DNA from: Flavobacteriaceae bacterium
Lineage (GTDB): Bacteria > Bacteroidota > Bacteroidia > Flavobacteriales > Flavobacteriaceae
Length of the DNA: 5,216 bases
Direction of reading: 5' to 3'
NCBI GenBank assembly: GCA_030625995.1
Contig: DAOUPU010000179.1
Coordinates: 1 to 5,216, forward strand
The position numbers were made by a program, and so were the translations under genes. The notes beneath the pieces are model-generated. The model saw nothing but the letters and a program-made list of their open reading frames with translations, did not search any database and was not told the origin of the DNA. This document shows, one piece after another, positions 1 through 5,216 of this stretch. Position 1 is the first letter of the stretch. Every line of letters begins with the position of its first letter.

Positions 1-996
1 AGAGATGATCTATTCCGATTATTTCCTGATCTTTATTCTCCATTGGAAAGTGCTTTACTTCCTGCTGAAGAATTCATTAAAGTAACTGAAGGGTCAGATT
101 TTGGATGGCCTTATTGTTACTATGATCAAATCCAAGAGAAAAAAGTACTTGCTCCTGAATATGGAGGAGATGGAAGAATTATAGGAAGATGTGATCAATA
201 CGATAATCCTATAATTGGGTTTCCCGGTCATTGGGCTCCCAATGATTTGGTTTTTTATAAGGGTGATCAGTTCCCGAAACGGTATAAAAATGGCGCTTTT
301 ATTGCATTTCATGGTTCCACTAATCGTGCGCCTTACCCGCAATCCGGGTATTTCGTTGGTTTTGTTCCCTTTAAAGATGGGGTGCCCACCGGAGAATGGG
401 AAGTATTTGCAGATGGTTTTGCAGGAGTAGACCCAATTGTGAGCGTTGGAGATGCCATTTTCAGACCCATGGGAATTTCGGTAGGCCCGGACGGTTCTTT
501 ATATTTGGCCGAAACCGTAAAAGGGAAGGTGTGGCGTGTGATGTATAAAGGAGAGAAAGATAAGTTTGGCGAATTACAATTGGCTGGGATGAAAGAAAGA
601 AAATCCACATCTAGTATCAGAACACCTCATGAAATAAATGACAACCTGATTCCAACAGGAATGTGGAAAGGTGGGCAAAAAACATATTATACCTATTGCA
701 GTGTTTGTCACCAGGAAAATGGCAAAGGAGCAGGAACAAGGTTTCCTCCTTTGGCAGGATCTGATTGGGTTATTGGAGATAAAGATAAACTTATAAAAGT
801 AGTATTAAATGGATTAGAAGGGCCTGTAGAAGTTAATGGAGAATTATTTAACAGTATAATGCCACAGCATAGCTTTTTAAAAGATCAGGCAATAGCGGAT
901 GTTTTAACCTATATTAGAAGTAATTTTGGAAATGAGGCGAGTCCCGTAGACGTAAAAGAAGTGGAAAAAATTAGAAATTCGTTGAATATTAAGTAA
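1..996 (+). CDS. Glucose/sorbosone dehydrogenase-like beta-propeller fused to cytochrome c (5' partial)
   Basis: The reading frame is open from base 1 to TAA at 994-996, so the start and the first propeller blades lie upstream; the TTG at 43 is internal, not a start. Motifs typical of the sorbosone/glucose dehydrogenase family (COG2133-like) are visible: GSDFGWPYC (91-117), AFHGSTNR (304-327) and PMGISVGPDGSLYLAE (466-513). After a charged linker (about 550-660) comes a class I cytochrome c domain with the haem motif CSVCH (697-711) and a likely axial Met in MPQH (859-870), followed by the usual terminal helix (ADVLTYIRSNFGN). Such fusions oxidise a sugar or alcohol in the periplasm and pass electrons through their own haem to the respiratory chain. 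The family catalytic residues lie in the missing N-terminal part, so cofactor and substrate cannot be judged. The export signal is also off-window; periplasmic location is inferred from haem c. Family assignment is strong, substrate unknown. Confidence 0.9.
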   Translation, partial: RDDLFRLFPDLYSPLESALLPAEEFIKVTEGSDFGWPYCYYDQIQEKKVLAPEYGGDGRIIGRCDQYDNPIIGFPGHWAPNDLVFYKGDQFPKRYKNGAFIAFHGSTNRAPYPQSGYFVGFVPFKDGVPTGEWEVFADGFAGVDPIVSVGDAIFRPMGISVGPDGSLYLAETVKGKVWRVMYKGEKDKFGELQLAGMKERKSTSSIRTPHEINDNLIPTGMWKGGQKTYYTYCSVCHQENGKGAGTRFPPLAGSDWVIGDKDKLIKVVLNGLEGPVEVNGELFNSIMPQHSFLKDQAIADVLTYIRSNFGNEASPVDVKEVEKIRNSLNIK

Positions 997-1013
997 TTGA
1001 ATTTTAATGTTTT

Positions 1014-1029
1014 ATGTAGAGATCTACAT
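1014..1029. repeat. 16-bp perfect dyad after the dehydrogenase gene
   Basis: ATGTAGA and TCTACAT (7-bp arms) flank a 2-base centre (GA), 17 bases after the stop of the dehydrogenase-cytochrome gene. As RNA it would fold as a 6-bp stem with an AGAT tetraloop, too weak and without a following U-run for a standard intrinsic terminator. It could be an operator for the downstream amidohydrolase, a weak 3'-end hairpin, or chance in AT-rich DNA. The symmetry is seen directly; the role is not known. Confidence 0.35.
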
Positions 1030-1124
1030 TATATAAATTAATTTAGTCAAAATCATAATATAATACTAAACTCAGACCAAACTAATAACTAATTGAACAT
1101 ATGTTCTTAACAAATAACAGTGAT

Positions 1125-2375
1125 ATGAAATCTTTTTCGGTAAATATACTTTTTGGTATCCTCAGTCTTATCTTTTTTTCAACAAGCCTAATTGCACAAA
1201 ATTATGATCTCCTTATCAAAGGAGGAAAGGTCATTGATGCTAAAAATGATATAAATGGTATTATGGATATAGCCATTTTTGAGGGTAAAATCGCAAAGGT
1301 TGCTGAAAATATTCCCGAAAAGCATGCTAAAATTATTATCAATGCAAAAGGATTTATTGTCACCCCCGGTTTGATAGATATTCATAGTCATAATTTTTTT
1401 GGAACGAAGCGCAATGCCTATTTAAGCAATAGCTTTGGAAGCTTGCCTCCAGACGGATTCACCTTCCGGAGTGGCGTCACAACCATAGTTGATGTTGGTG
1501 GTGCAGGCTGGAGAAATTTCGATATTTTCAAAGAACAGACAGTTGACAGATCAAAAACCAGAGTACTGTCTTTTTTAAATATTATTGGATCCGGAATGAA
1601 AGGAGGAGTTATAGAGCAAAACCTGGATGACATGAACCCGAAGCTCACTGCCATGCTTGCAAAAAAATACCCCGGAATTATTGTAGGTGTAAAGCTAGCT
1701 CATTATGAAGGATTTGACTGGGAACCTGTACATAGAGTAGTTGAGGCCGGTACCCAAGGGAATATTCCTGTAATGATAGATTTTGGAGGAAGTGACCCTG
1801 AATTATCATTGGAGAAATTATTGATGGAAAAATTAAGACCAGGTGATATTTTTACACATACCTATGCTCATGTGAAGGGTAGAACTTCAATTGTAGATGA
1901 GCAAGGCAAAGTAAGACCTTATGTTTTTAAAGCACGAGAAAGAGGAATTATTTTCGACGTGGGGCACGGTGGAGGTAGTTTTGTATTCGAACAGGCAATT
2001 CCCGCAATGAAGCAAGGGTTACAACCAAAATCAATTAGTACAGACTTCCATACGGGAAGCATGAATGGAGGAATGAAAGACATCACTAATGTAATGTCTA
2101 AATTTCTCAATATGAATATGCCTATAGAAGAGGTTGTTAAGAGCACGACATGGAGTCCTGCCCAAATAATTAACCGAACTGATTTAGGGCATTTGTCGGT
2201 TGGAGCTGTTGCAGATGTTACTATATTGAATCTAAAAAAAGGAGATTTTGGATTTGTGGATACAAAAAAATTAAAAATGAAGGGAGCTCAAAAACTTGAA
2301 TGCGAACTGACCATAAGAGAAGGAGAAGTAGTATGGGATCTGAATGGAATTTCAAACCCATTATGGGATGAATAA
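1125..2375 (+). CDS. Secreted amidohydrolase/deacetylase-family metallohydrolase
   Basis: This is an amidohydrolase-superfamily TIM-barrel enzyme resembling the EF_0837/Atu3266 (COG3964) group, which hydrolyses N-acyl or ester substrates. An in-frame ATG also exists at 1101, but the ATG at 1125 puts the lysine directly before the hydrophobic stretch and gives a clean signal peptide (MKSFSV..., cut after LIA before QNY), so I chose 1125; neither start has a Shine-Dalgarno. Counting from 1101, the key residues are: small beta-sandwich start DLLIKGGKVIDA (36-47); HxH metal site in DIHSH (H95, H97); candidate carboxylated lysine in GVKLAH (K198); FTHTYAH (H253, H257); DVGHGG (H289); catalytic Asp in STDFHTGS (D315); C-terminal SVGAVADVTIL. 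At the place where relatives have a metal-binding His (VHIG), this protein has IDFG (D227). The signal peptide implies periplasmic action, unlike the usual cytoplasmic homologues. It sits upstream of a transporter gene on the same strand. Family is confident; substrate is unknown. Confidence 0.88.
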   Translation: MKSFSVNILFGILSLIFFSTSLIAQNYDLLIKGGKVIDAKNDINGIMDIAIFEGKIAKVAENIPEKHAKIIINAKGFIVTPGLIDIHSHNFFGTKRNAYLSNSFGSLPPDGFTFRSGVTTIVDVGGAGWRNFDIFKEQTVDRSKTRVLSFLNIIGSGMKGGVIEQNLDDMNPKLTAMLAKKYPGIIVGVKLAHYEGFDWEPVHRVVEAGTQGNIPVMIDFGGSDPELSLEKLLMEKLRPGDIFTHTYAHVKGRTSIVDEQGKVRPYVFKARERGIIFDVGHGGGSFVFEQAIPAMKQGLQPKSISTDFHTGSMNGGMKDITNVMSKFLNMNMPIEEVVKSTTWSPAQIINRTDLGHLSVGAVADVTILNLKKGDFGFVDTKKLKMKGAQKLECELTIREGEVVWDLNGISNPLWDE

Positions 2376-2508
2376 TAATATTTTTAATCCCCATAACCTA
2401 AAGTATAAAAATAAATATTATGGTATAATAAAAAGAAAAAGAGAGTATTATATAATATTGAAATAATAATTATGCTATAATTACATTGAATAAATACAAT
2501 TTATACCC
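2376..2508. other. AT-only gap with overlapping inverted repeats
   Basis: This 133-bp gap is nearly all A/T and holds no gene. Two overlapping inverted repeats are present: AATATTAT (2414-2421) with ATAATATT (2452-2459), and TATAATA (2424-2430) with TATTATA (2446-2452), around a purine-only loop (AAAAGAAAAAGAGAG). They could fold into a weak A-U hairpin in the leader of the transporter mRNA, but such repeats arise easily in sequence this AT-rich. I see no Shine-Dalgarno before the ATG at 2509 and no promoter I would defend. Confidence 0.3.
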
Positions 2509-3612
2509 ATGAAAAAAAATTACAAGATTCTGTTAATTGCTTCAATACTTTGTCTCTTAATATCTTTTATTATGTTGATATTAGGCCTTGGAGAAAAAAT
2601 TGGACCTCCTCTTGTTTTCTTTTTCCTCCTGTTAGCACTGGCATTAAGAGGACATAATACTTTTAAAGGATTTTCATTCACTATATTGATTTTTGCCGCA
2701 GTGACAGTATCCATGTATTACCCTTCTTATTTCGTGAGCATTGGTAGTTTTCAACTTAAGTTACTCATTGTTCCGCTCCTGCAAATAATCATGTTTGGTA
2801 TGGGTACGGCGATGAGTTTGACGGATTTTTTAGGAGTTGTAAAAATGCCAAAAGGGGTATTGGTGGGTCTGGTATGTCAATTTACGATCATGCCAATTTT
2901 AGGGTTTACCATTGCTAGCGCATTTGGTTTTTCTGCAGAAATAGCAGCAGGTGTAGTACTGATCGGGTCATCTCCTAGTGGACTGGCATCCAATGTAATG
3001 GCCTATTTAGCCAAGGCTAACCTGGCATTATCTGTAACTTTAACTGCGGTTTCAACCCTATTGGCACCTCTTATGACCCCCTTACTTATGAAAGTCTTTG
3101 CGGGTCAGTTTGTACCCATTGACTTTTGGTCTATGATGTTAAGCATCACAAAAATAGTTATATTACCAATAATTGCGGGTTTGATCTTTAACTGGTTCTT
3201 TCATGGTAAGGCCAAATGGCTTGATAAAGCAATGCCAGTTGTTTCGATGGCAGGAATTGCACTCATCATCACGATTATTACAGCAGCCGGAAGAGATAGT
3301 TTGCTCTCCATTGGGATATTTCTAATATTGGCTGCTATTATACATAATACTGCGGGATATTTCCTTGGATATTGGGGAGGGAGAGTATTTAAGATGAATG
3401 AAAGGGATTGTCGTACCATAGCATTGGAAGTAGGTATGCAAAATGGAGGATTAGCTTCTGGAATTGCACTTGAGATGGGTAAAGTGGCCACTGTTGGATT
3501 GGCTCCGGCAGTATTTGGCCCATGGATGAATATTTCCGGTTCATCACTGGCTACCTGGTGGAGAGATAGAGATCCTGAATCAAAAGAAAAGATTTTACCC
3601 AACAATAATTAA
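2509..3612 (+). CDS. Bile acid:sodium symporter (BASS) family transporter
   Basis: This inner-membrane protein of 367 residues is almost entirely hydrophobic segments. It probably imports an organic anion with Na+; BASS members carry bile acids, pyruvate, pantoate and related carboxylates. Both crossover regions are intact: SSPSGLASNVMAYLAKANLA (154-173) followed by LSVTLTAVSTLLAP, and ALEVGMQNGGLASGIAL (305-321). Aligned by eye to bacterial ASBT, the sodium-site residues are kept: S161, N162, S175, T179, E307 and Q311, plus Q124 in QFTIMP. About 47 extra N-terminal residues hold one or two additional hydrophobic segments (about 5-26 and 34-47) before the usual core. The C-terminus is short and charged (WWRDRDPESKEK). 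The ATG at 2509 is followed by MKKNYK and then a membrane segment, a natural start. The next gene begins 38 bp after its stop, which indicates one transcript. The substrate is not readable; context suggests a product of the neighbouring exported enzymes. Confidence 0.92.
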   Translation: MKKNYKILLIASILCLLISFIMLILGLGEKIGPPLVFFFLLLALALRGHNTFKGFSFTILIFAAVTVSMYYPSYFVSIGSFQLKLLIVPLLQIIMFGMGTAMSLTDFLGVVKMPKGVLVGLVCQFTIMPILGFTIASAFGFSAEIAAGVVLIGSSPSGLASNVMAYLAKANLALSVTLTAVSTLLAPLMTPLLMKVFAGQFVPIDFWSMMLSITKIVILPIIAGLIFNWFFHGKAKWLDKAMPVVSMAGIALIITIITAAGRDSLLSIGIFLILAAIIHNTAGYFLGYWGGRVFKMNERDCRTIALEVGMQNGGLASGIALEMGKVATVGLAPAVFGPWMNISGSSLATWWRDRDPESKEKILPNNN

Positions 3613-3650
3613 ATCTAAAGAAATATAAAATATTAATTAAAATTACGATT

Positions 3651-4526
3651 ATGAAATTAAATAAATCAATGATTCTGATTGGTCTCTTTATTTTGGGCTT
3701 TGGCTTTATGGGGGCCCAGACCATTTCCAAAGAACAAATGATTTTTCTTACATCTGAATGGAAAGGAGAACGGTTTTCTGATGGCAGACCGAGGGTGGCA
3801 GACGATATTTTAGAACGGTTTAAATCTGTGACCATTGAAGAGGCATGGGGTGTATTGCGAAATGAAGGATATCACAATCAATTTGAAGGAGGCTGGAAAC
3901 CTTTACACGATGATGTTCCTGTAGTTGGTCGTGCACTTACTGTCCAATACGTTCCCAACCGACCAGACGTTTCTGATCAAATAAAGAAAAAAGGAAAAGA
4001 AGATGGGCGAATTGGAAACCCTAATTCATGGCCAATCGACATGCTTAAGATCGGTGATGTTTATGTTGCGGATGCATTTGGAAAAATTGTAGATGGGACA
4101 TTAATTGGTGACAATCTTGGCAATGCCATTTATGCAAAATCCAAGTCTGGAGTTGTTTTTAATTCATCGAGCAGAGATATGGAGGGACTCTCAGAAATTG
4201 AGGGATTTAACGCATTTGTAAGAGATTGGCATCCGTCATTCCTTACAGAAGTAATGTTGTTGAGTATAAACACTCCAATACGAATGGGAGCAGTAACGGT
4301 TTTGCCAGGAGACATAGTATTGGCAAAAAAAGAAGGAGTAATGTTTATACCTGCACACCTCGCCGAAAAAGTTGTCGTTACTTCAGAAGTTGTAAGATTG
4401 AGGGATCTGTTTGGCATTTCACGTTTAAAGGAAGGTCGTTATACACCGGGACAAATTGATAATAAATGGTCCGATGAAATTGAAAAGGATTTTTCGAAGT
4501 GGTTAGAAGATCATATGGATGAATGA
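3651..4526 (+). CDS. Exported RraA-family protein, candidate HMG/CHA-type aldolase
   Basis: This protein has the RraA fold, formerly mislabelled as dimethylmenaquinone methyltransferase, a family that includes RNase E inhibitors and 4-hydroxy-4-methyl-2-oxoglutarate/4-carboxy-4-hydroxy-2-oxoadipate (HMG/CHA) aldolases. The D-X20-R-D motif that marks the aldolases is exact: D154, then 20 residues, then R175-D176 (bases 4110-4178). This favours divalent-metal-dependent cleavage of a 2-oxo acid, releasing pyruvate, over RNase E control. Other family blocks are GRALTVQY (93-100), GDVYVADAFG (135-144), and GAVTVLPGDIVLAKKEGVMFIP (213-234, typical of the C-terminal half). It is 291 residues, longer than the usual 160-230: it has a signal peptide (MKLNKSMILIGLFILGF..., cleavage about GA-QT at 22/23), a basic insert (about 104-124) and a C-terminal tail (about 250-291). 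Export is unusual for this family. It starts 38 bp after the transporter gene, so the two are probably co-transcribed. Confidence 0.87.
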   Translation: MKLNKSMILIGLFILGFGFMGAQTISKEQMIFLTSEWKGERFSDGRPRVADDILERFKSVTIEEAWGVLRNEGYHNQFEGGWKPLHDDVPVVGRALTVQYVPNRPDVSDQIKKKGKEDGRIGNPNSWPIDMLKIGDVYVADAFGKIVDGTLIGDNLGNAIYAKSKSGVVFNSSSRDMEGLSEIEGFNAFVRDWHPSFLTEVMLLSINTPIRMGAVTVLPGDIVLAKKEGVMFIPAHLAEKVVVTSEVVRLRDLFGISRLKEGRYTPGQIDNKWSDEIEKDFSKWLEDHMDE

Positions 4527-4639
4527 CCGGTACCCAAGGAACAGGTACAAGAACTTTTAAAGAAAAGAATGTATTAAACAAATAGTAACCAATCGGTATG
4601 AGCTTAACATTAGAGAAATTCATAAAAATAATTACCATA

Positions 4640-4680
4640 ACTCCCATCTTGAGAGGGGTTTGGGGTGTGTTATATCGAAA
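4640..4680. repeat. GC-rich imperfect hairpin, possible interspersed palindromic repeat
   Basis: Within an otherwise AT-rich 246-bp gap lies a G/C-rich block: CCCATCTTGAGAGGGG (4643-4658), which folds as an imperfect hairpin with one A-G mismatch, followed by a G-rich tail (GTTTGGGGTGTGTT). Its composition differs sharply from both flanks. It resembles REP-like interspersed palindromes that I associate with Bacteroidota genomes, but only one copy is in the window, so this is unproven. No T-run follows directly, so a standard terminator is unlikely. The rest of the gap (4527-4772) shows no gene. Confidence 0.35.
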
Positions 4681-4772
4681 ACCCAATTAATTTTATGAAT
4701 TTTCCGACCATTTTATTATTACACTGATTAGTTACAACAAATAAAATGAATTTATAACTAAATATATTTAAT

Positions 4773-5216
4773 ATGGATAATTTAACCAGCAGAAGAACAT
4801 CGTTAAAAAAAATTGGAATGGCTATTATTGGAACATTTGGAATTGGCATTGCTAATACCATGGCCAGTGAAAATAAGCCTGTAAAGGAAGTAGTTGGAGA
4901 TATTGAACAGGATCAGCAAACGCCATTATTCTCAGGGTCTGTAAAACATGGAAACACTTTATATGTTGCAGGTAAAGGAGCTCATTTTGAAGGAGATATA
5001 AAAGCACACACGGATCATGTATTGAAGGAGCTGGAAAAAGAATTAGTAAAAAATGGAACTTCTATGGAACAGGTATTGAAAGTAAATGTATATCTCCATG
5101 ATCTGGAAGATTATAAGGGAATGAATTCAGTTTATAGAGGGCGTTTTGGTAAAAACCCTCCTGTGAGAACTACCGTCGCAACCTACGGTGGCGTACCGGG
5201 TAACTCGTTGGTAGAG
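4773..5216 (+). CDS. Tat-exported RidA (YjgF/UK114) family protein (3' partial)
   Basis: The frame runs open from ATG at 4773 to the window end (148 codons seen, stop off-window). RidA proteins hydrolyse reactive 2-imino/enamino acids to 2-oxo acids plus ammonia, or act as related deaminases. The N-terminus is a twin-arginine signal: SRRTSLK (residues 6-12, bases 4788-4808), then a moderate hydrophobic stretch (IGMAIIGTFGIGIA) and a plausible cleavage after TMA (29-31). The RidA core runs from about 52: LFSGSV, LYVAGKGAHFEGDIKAHT, a helix through about 77-94, VLKVNVYLHDLEDYKGMN (101-118), and PPVRTTVATYG (129-139). R132 matches the substrate-binding arginine (E. coli R105); E148 at the edge probably matches the active-site glutamate. 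The Ser in the usual 'SGQ' turn is replaced: VAGKG has Ala-Gly-Lys. Most RidA homologues are cytoplasmic and about 130 residues, so an exported form is notable. It follows the RraA-like gene by 246 bp and may have its own promoter. Confidence 0.87.
   Translation, partial: MDNLTSRRTSLKKIGMAIIGTFGIGIANTMASENKPVKEVVGDIEQDQQTPLFSGSVKHGNTLYVAGKGAHFEGDIKAHTDHVLKELEKELVKNGTSMEQVLKVNVYLHDLEDYKGMNSVYRGRFGKNPPVRTTVATYGGVPGNSLVE

Noticed and set aside
43..45. TTG at 43 as a start for the dehydrogenase-cytochrome c gene
   Set aside because: The frame stays open upstream to base 1 and the protein lacks its N-terminal propeller blades and export signal, so the gene clearly begins outside the window.
1039..1046. 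TAATTTAG as a Bacteroidota -7 promoter element (TAnnTTTG) before the amidohydrolase
   Set aside because: It has one mismatch and no TTG at the expected -33 distance; similar one-mismatch matches occur throughout these AT-rich gaps (for example 4763-4770, which abuts the RidA start).
2458..2481. TTGAAA and TATAAT as a sigma-70-like promoter before the transporter
   Set aside because: The spacer is only 12 bases, far from the usual 17, and both boxes are expected by chance in this composition.
3201..3605. 134-codon - strand ORF opposite the transporter gene
   Set aside because: It is a shadow of the transporter's coding frame; the + strand frame has clear BASS motifs and the antisense protein shows no recognisable family.
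4529..4551. GGTACC and GGTAC repeated just after the RraA-like gene, considered as a terminator or element end
   Set aside because: The arms pair poorly, there is no T-run, and no duplication or transposase is present.
4598..4690. Small + strand ORF of 30 codons (starting MSLTLEK) across the gap before the RidA-like gene
   Set aside because: It overlaps the GC-rich repeat-like block, has no recognisable domain or ribosome-binding site, and is short enough to occur by chance.

Overview
The window comes from an AT-rich bacterial genome that looks like Bacteroidota, probably a marine or soil flavobacterium or cytophagale. The evidence is the low GC content, the lack of Shine-Dalgarno sequences before otherwise convincing starts, very AT-rich gaps, and signal peptides ending in the 'AQ' context common in that phylum. 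The phylum call is an inference from style; no marker gene is present.

Five protein genes lie head to tail on the + strand, and I see no credible gene on the - strand. In order: (1) bases 1-996, the 3' part of a glucose/sorbosone-dehydrogenase-type beta-propeller fused to a C-terminal cytochrome c domain; (2) about 1125-2375, a secreted metal-dependent amidohydrolase of the EF_0837/Atu3266-like deacetylase type; (3) 2509-3612, a bile-acid:sodium-symporter (BASS) family transporter; (4) 3651-4526, an RraA-fold protein with a signal peptide and an intact D-X20-R-D aldolase motif; (5) 4773 to the window end, a RidA (YjgF/UK114) family protein with a twin-arginine signal, cut off at the 3' end. 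Gaps are 104-128 bp (depending on the start of gene 2), 133, 38 and 246 bp. Genes 3 and 4 are almost certainly co-transcribed; the others may be.

The striking theme is location. The amidohydrolase, the RraA-like protein and the RidA-like protein all carry N-terminal export signals, and the dehydrogenase-cytochrome c fusion must act outside the cytoplasm for haem attachment. RraA and RidA relatives are normally cytoplasmic. The simplest reading is a periplasmic catabolic module: hydrolysis of an amide or ester, oxidation feeding electrons to cytochrome c, hydrolysis of an imine/enamine intermediate, retro-aldol cleavage or decarboxylation of a 2-oxo acid, and Na+-coupled uptake of the resulting organic anion by the BASS carrier. 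The substrate cannot be read from the sequence, and the pathway is an inference from families plus context.

The non-coding gaps hold a 16-bp perfect dyad after gene 1, AT-only inverted repeats before the transporter, and a GC-rich imperfect hairpin (around 4643-4658) between genes 4 and 5 that stands out from its AT-rich surroundings and may be an interspersed palindromic repeat. I found no tRNA, rRNA, CRISPR array, insertion sequence or convincing intrinsic terminator.
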